Source of the DNA: Linnemannia hyalina
Taxonomy: Eukaryota; Mortierellomycota; Mortierellomycetes; Mortierellales; Mortierellaceae
Assembly: GCA_019671135.1 (NCBI GenBank)
Contig: JAHRHY010000009.1
Location: 1,736,001 to 1,800,000, forward strand
Reading direction: 5' to 3'
Length of the DNA: 64,000 bases
Shown: positions 12,571-25,016 of the stretch, piece after piece
How the letters are laid out: every line of letters starts with the position of its first letter
How positions within the stretch are numbered: the first letter of the stretch is position 1
Notes under the pieces: generated by a model
What the model saw: the letters and a program-made list of their open reading frames with translations, nothing else
Told to the model about the DNA's origin: nothing
Databases searched by the model: none
Program-made: the position numbers and the translations under genes

Positions 12571-14201
12571 GAGCCACTCCTACTCGCTTCATCCTTTCTC
12601 CATCATACCTATCTACATTTCACCTCTCACACACATCGACATGGCGGCATTCTTCCTCATCGGATGGCGCTCAATTGGGACATACTCTCCCAAATCATAC
12701 CATAGTAGTTTAGTGCCATTCATCTTTCCAAATAATATTTTGATAGAACAAACGCGATCCGTTGTGAGGTCAGTGGTGCGTTTTGCTTGTTATACTCACA
12801 CTTTTGCAAACTGGAGATTCTAAATATAATAGATCGACATGATGGATCAGTGTGGTTGTTCACAGGTAGAGTGCGCATTTCAGCGCTTCGGCAGAGTTGT
12901 TCGCGATTTGGACTTTGACCTTGCTAGTGTCGACGCCCTGGCGCGAGTACATATGGACGGTATATACCTGTTTCTCTTGAGCGATCGTGTGGGCTGACCA
13001 GAAACTTTCCTTCGGCTTCCGTTTGCCCTCAATACTTTTTTTTGCGTGGCACAATGACTTGTTTGTTTGCACCTTTTTCAAAGAACACTATGCGCGTGCC
13101 CTGCGTTCGCGGACAACCTTTCTATTGTAGATGTAAATTTTACAAGGATATCGATCAGCGTCTGCTTCATTCTTGTATTGTTTTTTGTTCTTGTTTTTGT
13201 TCTAATGACGACGATAGGTAGTATAGGAACGATAGGTAGCTAAGATCACTGACAACGACAACAACGGCATACCCTCGCTTTGAACAGAAGAGCTCATACA
13301 TAAAAATCATAGAAAGGGGATCATTCCTCCTGTGTGTCGATTCTATATTTGTTCATAGTCACTCCTTTGGATTATGCTCGCAGTTGAGACTCTTTTTTGA
13401 TTTCTTTCTTGATCAAGTTGAAAGAGTAAATGGATGGACGAATTTTTCATCTTCCTTTATTTATGTCAGTTCCTTCAAACTGGGAGGATTCACCGTAATT
13501 GGACCGGTCTAACCACCCTTTTTCGACCCTTGGATGGATGTTTTATTGGAGCACTTCTCTGTCATTTTTACAACGATACATCTCTTAAAGGGATCCTCCT
13601 CCTAGATGGAATTGGAAGATTTTTACGCTTCATTTGTTCATACACTTTCATATCTGCGTCTTTGCTATATCATTTGCAATTGAGAGGTTGAACAACGGTT
13701 GTGGTGTTTCGACTATGCCTTCTTGTAGGTAAGCGCTTGGTACAGTAACATTATCCGCACCGCATCGATCTTCGCTCTTCCATTGATCAACTCGCGTAAT
13801 CAAGAACAAAAAAGAAATAAAAAAAGACCAGGAACAGCAACAGCGATTCACGAGGTGGTTGGAATGACCTAACCTTGTCGCAGCTGACATTCTCTTCTTG
13901 CGTGATTGTCTCATTAAGTAAATTGCTCGATAGTCAATGGAGTTGTGGCGATCACGTTTTTTTCTCAGTCGATTTTTCAAGCATAGATGGACCGTGCTCA
14001 CAACTGCCTATCTTTTTTTCGATCGCTCTCTCCTGACCTGTTCATCTTTGATGGATCTGATGTTCCCCTGATTGCGTAAGTTTTACAGTTAATGATGTGT
14101 TTCGCAAAACGATCCATTGTAATTGTCTTAACAGATCCACCAATGTGTTGTTATTTCGAAATAAGAAGTCGATAGAACATAGGAAACACCCTCTTCGATG
14201 T
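12571..14201. other. Intergenic, AT-rich
   Basis: This holds the 3' region of the oxygenase gene, with AT-rich candidate 3'-end signals near 12730-12835, and then AT-rich sequence without a convincing gene. The longest frame, a minus-strand run at 13648-14001, has no recognisable domain and looks fortuitous. Confidence 0.5.
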
Positions 14202-14582
14202 TCATCTTATCAAAACTTGAGCAAATATCATGTATGAATCGCTGTCGATGGGAACTTCATATATATCATCATACTTAGCAATTCTCTCAACACCAAATGT
14301 GCGATAATGTGTCGAGTTTACACTCTCGTATAGAATCGTAATGTTGACCAAAGCGACACCATTAGCGTATAAGTCTGCTATTCTACCAATGATGACCTTC
14401 GCGAATTCTCTAAGAGTAAGCTGACGTTTCCCAGGGCTGGGATATCTGTCTAAGCAAACGCCAAGACTATATGCTCTTGTTGTTTGTGGGAACGCTTCCA
14501 ACAACTCGTCTTCATCTGCGGATTCGTCATCTGATGATGGATTAAAGTTCTCGAAATCCTCATACGTGTTGTCTTCCGCCAT
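14202..14582 (-). CDS. Small acidic protein of unknown function (orphan candidate)
   Basis: A single-exon frame of 126 residues. The ATG at 14582-14580 follows an A-rich leader (aaaaaaaagcATGGCG) and has a TATATT-like box about 75 bp upstream, both typical of an expressed fungal gene. The N-terminal ~35 residues are very acidic (SSDDESADEDELLE). Residues ~55-126 look like a compact alpha/beta domain (LTLREFAKVIIGRIADLY, then beta-rich ITILYES and YMIFAQVLIR). I do not recognise the family. Codon choice is A/T-ending (TAT, AGA, ATA, TTA), unlike the C-ending usage of neighbouring housekeeping genes, which suggests low expression, a young gene or acquired DNA. It sits alone in an AT-rich stretch. 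It could also be a fragment of a degraded element. Confidence 0.5.
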   Translation of the reverse strand: MAEDNTYEDFENFNPSSDDESADEDELLEAFPQTTRAYSLGVCLDRYPSPGKRQLTLREFAKVIIGRIADLYANGVALVNITILYESVNSTHYRTFGVERIAKYDDIYEVPIDSDSYMIFAQVLIR

Positions 14583-16654
14583 GCTTTTTTTTCTTCGCTG
14601 GCTTTGTGGTTCTCTTGGATGTTTGGTTTGTGAGGGATCTGTGCTATGAATATAGGCTGTAAATTGTAATAAGTTCAGAGGAGAAAAACGAGGGACGGTC
14701 TCCTGACTACTAATTTTCGCGTTTTTTATGTTGCCTCAGATAACATGTCCGATATCCCTTGACCACCACTTTCCTACTTCCATTTCGTGTGAGGTAGCCC
14801 AAAGTCAATTGCAAGAAAAAAAATACCTGTCCTCCTTTAATCAACGTCTGATCATGCGAATAAAAATTCATAAAGAAAAGGTGAACGGCGACCTACACTG
14901 AGGGTCGTATTAGCTTTATCGCTCCCCGTTCGCGCTTATCTTTCTTCAAGCGGCCAGGAGGGATTGGACGATGCGATGATTGTCATTTAAGTGTTGTGAA
15001 GACAGACAAGGGCGATTTGCTTACAGCTGTTGGATTTGCAAATATTCATTTATGTCGACTAATGTTCTTTCCACTCGATTCAAGGCGGTTAGAATTGTTT
15101 TGCAAATAGAACAAGTACATGTCCGATTTCTAGCGAGCTTCCTTGCGATAGTCACGTTTCATTTGCTTGCTCTCTTTTCGTACGTTCAATCTAGAATATT
15201 ACAAATACAAGACGATATTACAAAACAACTCCCTCATCACGATAGCTAATGTCGCTCCTAGGTTCGACTTTTTGAATATGTATGTCAAGCACATGAGCGA
15301 TTGGACTGGGACTTGTTATGATTCGTCGGTGTCTAGTCTTTTATCAATGTTCTTACACACACGCCCCACCATGATTTCTGTCGTTGATGTGGATAATCAC
15401 CAAGGACGCCCGTGCTGCATTTGGTTCCGTCATGTCCTTGGGTCGCTACGTGCATGTCACTTGTCTTTTTTTGGGCACATCAAGAACGCAGCAATTCTGT
15501 GGATCAACGCGTCAGCTTTCATTATTATTATACTTTGAACTCGATACGCCATCCGTATCCACCCTTGTTGACGATGTGATACAAAAAAAGATAGGAGAAG
15601 ACACGTTTTTATTGTCATCCACATGAACGAATCATTGACCAGGTACCAGAAACTTCCATTTGTTCTTTTCTCTCATGCCGTGCACTCACACAAATAGTAC
15701 AACAGTAAAACAAAATTACGACTACGCCCGAGAATGAGTTGGATAGTTTACCCGATTTTCCATATTTTTTTCTGCGACGATGGCCATGGCTCCTTGAGGT
15801 TGTACAAGTTCAAGATTGATTTTTTTCTTGATGATCCCCCAGCCCTGTACTCTTTTGGTCGCCTGTTTTTTGTGGTGTTGACATATTCAACTTGCTCGCT
15901 TTTTTTTTTTTTTTTTTTTTTTTTTTGGTTTCAAAATACCTCGTCGATATGATGGAATGTCCAAGCAAACATTTCTGCAAGGTGCCTTTAATCTATATAA
16001 TGAAATAAAAATAAATATAGAGGATGACCAACAACAATCGCTCCATCTCTCTTTCTTTCTTCCCAGTAAATGAACTCGTGATGGGGATCTCTCGTCGCAC
16101 TCGACCGTTCTCTATCCAAGCAGGCACTAAAAGGTGCATAAGCGGCGGTCGTACGCCTATTTCCTTTGTGAGGAGTCTTCAAGGATAGGGTGCATTTGGT
16201 TGAGAACAGTGTTAATTCGGGGGAAGGATATGAGAGAGCGAACGAATAAAGAAGAAACGGGACGAGCGCTTCCTTCTTTTTTTTCTCAATGGTCATGGGT
16301 ATGCGCTGCTGCTATCAGTTGATGTCTCAAAGGCACGTCGACAAAATCACCATTCGGTACATAAGATATGCCCACAAAGAACGCGGTACATTCATCCAAA
16401 CGCGAAAATGTCGCGTCCATCCCCATCACTGATCTGATCAGAAAAATAGAAGCTTCTTCGCAGAGGGGCGCAGGCGGTTAAGCTTACCAACGGTCAGACA
16501 CGCCACCAAAATGAAATCACACAAAATCAGAAACACCACGGCCTCAAGGCTAAGAATGACCAATCGAAACAAAAGAAAAGTAACCGAAAACAGGTATTTA
16601 TTCTTGAACATGGGTTTTTGTATTGAGGGGGTGTTAAAAGGTTTAATTGCACAT
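14583..16654. other. Intergenic, AT-rich, with a T27 run
   Basis: This covers the promoter of the small orphan gene (first ~150 bp) and the 3' flank of the eL18 gene. Between them is AT-rich DNA without a convincing coding region. A plus-strand frame at 15384-15626 has a coding-like start but no recognisable domain, and may be decayed sequence. Confidence 0.5.
15900..15926. repeat. Homopolymer T27
   Basis: Twenty-seven consecutive T residues, the longest homopolymer I saw in the window. Read on the minus strand it is an A27 tract, as a retroposed transcript would leave, but no element body or target-site duplication was recognised. Confidence 0.9.
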
Positions 16655-18472
16655 TTAAACCTTGAAGCCGCGGGAGGCACGACGACCACGGGCCTTCTCG
16701 AACTTGCGACCCTTGCTCTGGACATAGGGCTTGGCGTGCTTGCCGGGGCCCATGCCGAAGTGCTTGACGGCCTCACGGGTGTTCTTCTTACCGCGGAGGA
16801 GGATGGTGTTGGCACCGGTGGGGGCACGGAGAGCCAACTGGTCAAAGGTGATGACCTCACCGCCGGCCTTCAAGACGCGAGCCTTGGCGGACTTGGTGAT
16901 GCGCAAGCAAGCAATCGACAACTTGGGGACCTCGAGGAAGCGGTTGTCGTCAGTGACGGTTCCGACAATGACGGCGGTCTTGCCATCCTTACCGATCATG
17001 TTGCGGGCAACACGGGAGACCGACATGGGAGGGCGGTTGACGCGCGACATAAAGAGGCGCTTCAAGACGACCTTGTTGAAGGAAGAGTCCGTGCGGCGGG
17101 CAAGGAATCTGTAGAGCTATGAGGAGGAAGTAGGTGCAAGAGGAGAGTAAGGTAGAGAGGTGTAAGTTGGATGTTGTTACATAGAAATGCCGTCTCCTGG
17201 TAGATTACTGGCTTCAGTAGGCATATTATTGGTGGCGTGTGTTCTGGGAGGTTGCTGTCTTTTGTTCCATGGTTGTCAGTTGTTGGATGAATCAGCGCTG
17301 TCGAGAAAAGAAGTATGCCCGCTTCAAGTCCTGCATTCCGTTGTCGCCTGCATTCCTCCAAGGCCGCCACTCAGCGTAGGGTTGCAATAGCTAAAAACCT
17401 CTTCCGCTGGCTCCCACAGGACTGTCGAAGCGAGCATGACGAGTCCAATTGTTATCAATGGGTCGCCAGAGCTCGTCCTGACCGTCCCCGTGCAAAAAAA
17501 AAGACTGAAGTCCCGTAGAGTCGCTTGCTATTAGAGTATGTAGTCCAGAAGTACTGAGTCTGTGCGGTTGATACCAGTCGCTTTTAGCGTGGTTGCAAGG
17601 ATCCTGTATCTGCTTCCGCATTAAGTTCCCGCTCTTGATCCGCCACTCTCTTCCGGCTTTGCACCGCTCGCCAACAGCTTCCACCCCTCCTCCTCCTCGT
17701 TGAGGCCATCGTCTCGTTCTTTCTGCATACCTTGACGAGCAACAACAAGTAGACATCCTCGGACTTGGGAGCCTGACGGTTCTTGTTGCGAACGTGGTGC
17801 TTCTTAATGTCAATACCCTATTGATATCCAGACAAAAGTTGTAGCGAGAGGGAAAAGGTTGTTTGTGGTGATTAGCTCTCTGAGATCAAGGGTTCATCTT
17901 TGTGAGAGAGGTGTGAGAGCCCCTGTTTCCTGTGGATTCCTGTTACTGTTTCAGTCTTTGTTGCGCTTGTTGCAAGTGCTTTGGTTGTGGGTGCGCCATT
18001 CGTGAGTTGGATCACAGGTTCGCCGCACACACAGTTAAAACTGGGTGCCCAGATGAAAACTCTACGCTTGCTGATCGGTGTGTCCGGCGAAAGATCTGGT
18101 TCACAGTGATCACCGGCCTTTGCTTCCTGCTTGCCGTCCAAGTTGATGATGGTTTCCTTCCTGTAACAAAGATACGTTTGTCGCCTGTATCGAATCATGC
18201 CTTCGCAGCCTGAGCAAACAAGCTCAAGGCAACCCCTCATCCCTTCTCCCAATCGAGAAGCGAGTTTTTTTTGGGATGAGTCGAAAGGTTGAATTGAGGC
18301 GGATAGGGATTGACGATAGTGCCGGGGTATATGATATGTGCAATGGCGGGTAGTGTTGATGGATGGTTTCTCGATGGTTGCATGGATGCTGGGTTGGATG
18401 GTTGGCTCTCCCGTGGATGTATGTGCTTTCCCTCCCATGTGGGGTGAGTGGTGGTGACTGCGTGCTAACCAT
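16655..18472 (-). CDS. RPL18: 60S ribosomal protein eL18 (RPL18)
   Basis: Coding exons are 16655-17116 and 17731-17817, with a proposed first exon holding only the ATG at 18470-18472 (leader aacaaaATGG). This gives 183 residues, close to the usual 186. The protein shows [13 protein letters not shown] at the N-terminus, [27 protein letters not shown] and the invariant basic end [17 protein letters not shown]. eL18 is a structural protein of the large ribosomal subunit. Two introns are long for this gene set, about 614 bp and 652 bp. The first is inferred: its donor (GTTAGC) is weak, and a second ATGGTTAG occurs at about 18635, so the start exon is the uncertain part. Codon use is strongly C-ending, as in highly expressed genes. 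Confidence 0.93.
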
Positions 18473-18921
18473 TTTGTTTAATTCAACTGGTTCAGAGAAG
18501 GAATCGTCGCTGGTCGCAGTCGAGTCCGATAATTTCACCAACTGCCTTCTTCTTTTTCTGTCTTCTGGCCCTTAAGTCTAATTGCTCTCATTCTCACTCT
18601 CACTCTCACTCTCGCTCTGAAGCACTCACCCTAACCATGTCTTCGCACTATCACCGAGTTCTGTTGGTACATTATTTTTATTTGTATGGATGCGTTTTTT
18701 TTTTCTTCATGATTTGTTCGAACACGATAAACCGGGATATCTTCGTTAACAGATCAACAAAAAGTACCTCCTCCTCACCAAGCATTGAACTGTTCTTGTG
18801 TGTCATAATATAATATTTGTATGCCGGGATCGTTGGAGACTCTAGTTGTGCGGTCGCGGGGGTTAATGGGATTGTAATACTCTCTGTCGGGTCATGGGTA
18901 AGCACGAGCAAAAAAATGAAT
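18473..18921. other. eL18 promoter/leader and downstream flank of the Bfr1 gene
   Basis: Tandem genes on the minus strand are separated by about 450 bp. The stretch has a CTCACT-type pyrimidine repeat at about 18590-18620 and a T10 run near 18696. No open frame of interest was seen. Confidence 0.5.
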
Positions 18922-21148
18922 TTCTATCAGGTTGAAAATGAAGGCAAGGAAGAGATTAGAAGCCATTGAAATGAATGGAGATCGCTAAGTCAGAGAACAG
19001 AATAAAAGGAAAACTTACAAGCAGTGGCCTCAACCTCAGTGGCCTTCTCGGGGGCAGCCTCGGTGACCTCCCCAGACTCGGAGATGGTCAACTTGGCAAT
19101 GCGCTCCTCGGCCTTGCGCTTGTTCTCAGCGGTGGCCTTCTCCTGGTTGGCCTTGAAGCCATCCCTCTTCGCGACCAAAGCATCCAAGGTCTTTTCGAGG
19201 TCAGCAGGCGAAGTGGGGACAACAACCTTGAGCTCGAACTAAATTCACGATGAAATACAATAAAAGTGAGGAATTAGCTCTCTGTAGTGTGAAGAATAAG
19301 CTCACTCTGCTATCATAGTATCAAGACATAAAGTTTCCTTACCAGCTGCTCGAGAACGGCAAGGGGAAGCTTGAAGGAGTTACCCTCGGCCTTCTTCTCC
19401 TTGGGGCCCCTGCTCTTCTTGGATTTTCCAGCGAAGAAGACCTCCTCGACCTTGTCGGCCTTCTTGGCAAGCATGACACCGGAGGGGACGTTGGCGGTGG
19501 TATCGACCTGGCGAACGTTGGCGGCAGGGGTATCAACGGGGGCAACGGTGGCAGCATCAGCAATGCGCTTCTCGTCAGTGCTGAACTGGAGCAAGTACTT
19601 GTAGACGCTGTCGCAGGTGACGATCTCGTTGGTGAAGGCGGGGATCTCGGCGAGCTCACGCTCCTCCTTGGCAACAGCCAAGCGCTTCTCCTCCAACTCC
19701 TGCTGCTTCTTGGCCTGGTACTCCTCGCGCTTGCGAACCTGCATCTCCTGCTGGTGCTTGCTGAACTCGCGAAGGGCGTTGAAGTACTCGTCGTTGATAG
19801 CCTTCTTGCGCTGGTACTCGGTATCGAGCTCCTTCTGGAGGCGGGTGCGCTCATCAAAGAGGTCGTTGCGCTTCTTCCAGACTTCATCCTTGGACTTTGT
19901 GATCTCGTCCAACTGAGCCTGGATCTGTTCGTACTCAGCGCTCAAGGCCTTGGCGGTCTGATCGTCGATGGTCTCCTTGAGAGCAGCGATGGCGGCCTTG
20001 TCTTCATCAATGGCGACCTGCTGGGTTTGGGCGGCGTCAACAGACTTCTTGGCCTTCTTCAAGGACGAGATCTCGGCTAAAATACGCTTCTCCTCGACCA
20101 ACTTGAGCGATCCAGACTCGAGCTGCTTCTCCAGCTTGCTGTAGACAGGCGTGAAATCCACGACGAGTGTCAAAAGGACACGAAGGTGAGTAGTTGGTTA
20201 GATAGTGTTTACTAACTTTTTTTTGCTGGTTGTATTGATCAATTGAGACAGGTTGCTGTGGCAGGGCGTGCCACGAAGGAAATGTTCCACATACTTAATC
20301 TGGGCTTCGACGGCGTCCTGGGTCTTGAAGGGGAGCTTGTCCTGGATAGCCTTCAAGTCGGCAATCTAAGAATGGATTTGGTTCAACAGATCGGGAAAAA
20401 TGAGTTCAATTGACCTGTTCTTCTTTCACCATTCACTGTCCACCTGCTGCCATGTTGCTGCATACTCGCCTTTGCACACACAAAACTACCAAAATACACA
20501 TCAATTGGACAAGGAAAAAAAACAGATCGAGGGCGTATATGGGTATGCGCCGGAGACTCAAAAAAAAGAAACGTACCTTCTTCTTCAAGGAGTTGTTCAA
20601 GGTGGTGAGTTGATCGATCTTGACCTGCTTGCCCTTCTTGTTCTCAGCCTGCTTGTCGCGGAGCTCGCCCAAACGCTTGCGGAGAGCAGTTCTGGGGTCA
20701 GACTCGGACTTGCCAGTGACAGAGGCAATAGCCTCACGGACAGCGTTCTATTTGAACCAGATAAACGAAAAAAAAGTTTGGTTAGATGAGTTTACCATGG
20801 AAGACAGCAGATGAGCAATCGCAATGCTTTCATCTCCCTTCTTCTTTTCTAGCGTTCCAGCAGATCTCGTCGATTCTGTGATGTGGTTGTGTTTATCGTA
20901 CTTGACGATATTGAGTGTGATCCTGCTCAACTCTCTGTTGCGTAGAACATGATAAGAATGTAGGATAGTTTGAACGTGGTTGAAATGTGATGAGAACTGG
21001 GAGTACTTACCAAGCGGGGGCGGATCTTCTCCATGTTGGCCTCAATCTCCTTGAGGGTCTCGTCCTTCTCCTCCTGGCTGGGCTTCTTGACATAGTTGGT
21101 CTTCTGGGCCGAGACGGGAGCGGCGGTGGTGGGTGCGGTGACGGACAT
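18922..21148 (-). CDS. BFR1: Bfr1-family mRNP/nuclear segregation protein
   Basis: Exons are 21011-21148, 20577-20747, 20295-20365, 19343-20138, 19019-19238, and a terminal piece at 18922-18923 that completes a stop codon split by an intron. All junctions have GT-AG ends and keep phase, giving 465 residues, near the 470 of yeast Bfr1. Nearly the whole protein is charged coiled coil: KLEKQLESGSLKLVEEKR, EISSLKKAKKSVDAA, and a long KREEYQAKKQQELEEKR segment. FFAGKSKKSRGPKEKK lies before the conserved C-terminal region. Bfr1 associates with polysomes and mRNPs at the ER and affects secretion and ploidy in yeast. If the last donor (GTAAGT at 19018) is not used, translation would instead end at 18990 after 11 extra residues. 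The gene is divergent from the ATP synthase beta gene. Confidence 0.88.
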
Positions 21149-21816
21149 AATAGTAGTATAATATAGAGAGAGGGCGAGGGGAGGGAAAGGGAAGGGGAGG
21201 TAGATGAAGAAGAGATGAGATGATGAGAAGGAAAGGATGGGAAGGATAAAGAACTCAACGGAGAACAGAACTGGGGTGTGGGGGCAAGTGAGCCAATCAG
21301 AACACGCCCTTGCACTCGATTGATGAACTTTGACTTTCTTTTGCTCACTCTACTCTACCGTACCACTTTCACTCTCACATTCTTTGTATGCCCAGAGGAA
21401 CACAGGAACACCAATCAAACATACCGCGAAAAAAGGAAGGGAAGGAAGACTCTCACTCTTCCTTCTTTGCCTTTCTTTTTCCTTTTGTGCTCACGTTGGC
21501 GATCGCTTATTTCATTCTTTGCCTCGTCCGTAGTGTCTATGTCCACACCCCTACTCAACTGATACGGACATTGCTCCAATTGCATTGTCAATGAATAAAA
21601 GTACAAACACTTTCTTTCCCTTTCTTCCTTTGTCCGACAAACAAAACAAAGGCCAGCACTTCCATGCGCACAGGCGTATCATTATCATTTGGAACAGTTG
21701 GGTTGCTCTTCGAATGCGAGTGAATGTGAACGTGTGAGATGTCTGCACGATTCAGGCACAAAAGAAGATATCCGATATTTCACGCGGCGCGTGCATATAG
21801 AGAGGGTCGACAAGTG

Positions 21817-21824
21817 TGACGTCA
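21817..21824. promoter_or_regulatory. CRE palindrome TGACGTCA
   Basis: An exact 8-bp CRE/ATF site 250 bp upstream of the ATP synthase beta ATG. It is a known binding site for fungal bZIP factors of the ATF/CREB group. Function here is inferred from position and exact match. Confidence 0.55.
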
Positions 21825-21848
21825 GCAAAACCCTCCCTCTACCAGTAG

Positions 21849-21853
21849 CCAAT
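21849..21853 (+). promoter_or_regulatory. CCAAT box (Hap-complex type site)
   Basis: CCAATCA, 221 bp upstream of the ATP synthase beta ATG and 25 bp beyond the CRE. In fungi the Hap2/3/5 complex activates respiratory genes through CCAAT, so the site fits the gene it precedes. No binding evidence is available. Confidence 0.5.
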
Positions 21854-22073
21854 CAAATCCAACAGGAAATCAAAACAAACGCATTTGCTGCACTCCCACT
21901 CCTCCTTCCCTTCTTCCCACAGCAAGAGAGACCTGACTGTTCCGCCTGTCCCCGTCCCGCCCGTTCCTTCCTGTTCTTCTTACAAGTGCCTGTACCAGAC
22001 ACTCTTCTCTTTTTTTTTCTCTCTTCTTCTTCTCAATCCTTCCCCATCACACATCCTAAAGGGTCCATTCACC

Positions 22074-24503
<2,430 letters not shown>

Positions 24504-25016
24504 ATACATTAAACACCCATGCCATTTTTCTGTTCCCCTCTCCAACTCTCTCACCCTACTCTCTTTGTTTCTATTTGGTACACCATTAAACACCACGATT
24601 ATCAAATTATCTACGCGTCTTTTTGTCGGTATTGATTGTTTGTCTTTGTCGATTGTTATGTTGCTTGTGCTGCGCGAGAAAGGCCCGAGTGAAGTAAAGT
24701 ATAAAAAAAAGAAAAAGATATAACCGCACAAGGATTCTCTCTGTGCATTTGTTGTATGGCATTGTCAGGTGGAAGAGTAGCAATTGGTTCCAGGCACTCC
24801 AGCGGGGCGTTAGCATTTCTCACTCTCAAAGAGACCCGTGGAAATCTGGGCTAGGTTGCACACAGACCAAAGTGTCTCCGGCTCGCCATTGCAACCTTTT
24901 TCTTTTCTTTTCCTTTTCTCATTCCAACCATCCTTCCCTTTCTTCTCCTATTCATTCCTCTCCTACCCTCACCTTCTCCATCTTTCCTTCTTTCTTCGTC
25001 TTCTTCGACAAGTCCA
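24504..25016. other. ATP2 3' flank and acyl-CoA oxidase promoter
   Basis: The first ~220 bp are AT-rich, with AATAAA-like and TATAAAA tracts near 24695-24720. The rest becomes strongly pyrimidine-rich (24895-25010) immediately before the acyl-CoA oxidase ATG. No coding sequence was seen. Confidence 0.55.

Larger units (their letters stand above)
21149..22073. promoter_or_regulatory. Divergent promoter region, Bfr1 / ATP synthase beta
   Basis: A 925 bp spacer between two genes transcribed outward. It contains a CCAAT box at 21293-21297 near the Bfr1 side, and a palindromic CRE (TGACGTCA) and a second CCAAT box near the ATP synthase side. A pyrimidine-rich initiator-like stretch at 21890-22060 precedes the ATP synthase ATG. 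No gene of its own was seen. Confidence 0.7.

Noticed and set aside
17872..18438. 188-codon minus-strand frame inside the first eL18 intron
   Set aside because: No recognisable domain and unlike the codon usage of the host gene. It lies wholly within the inferred intron.
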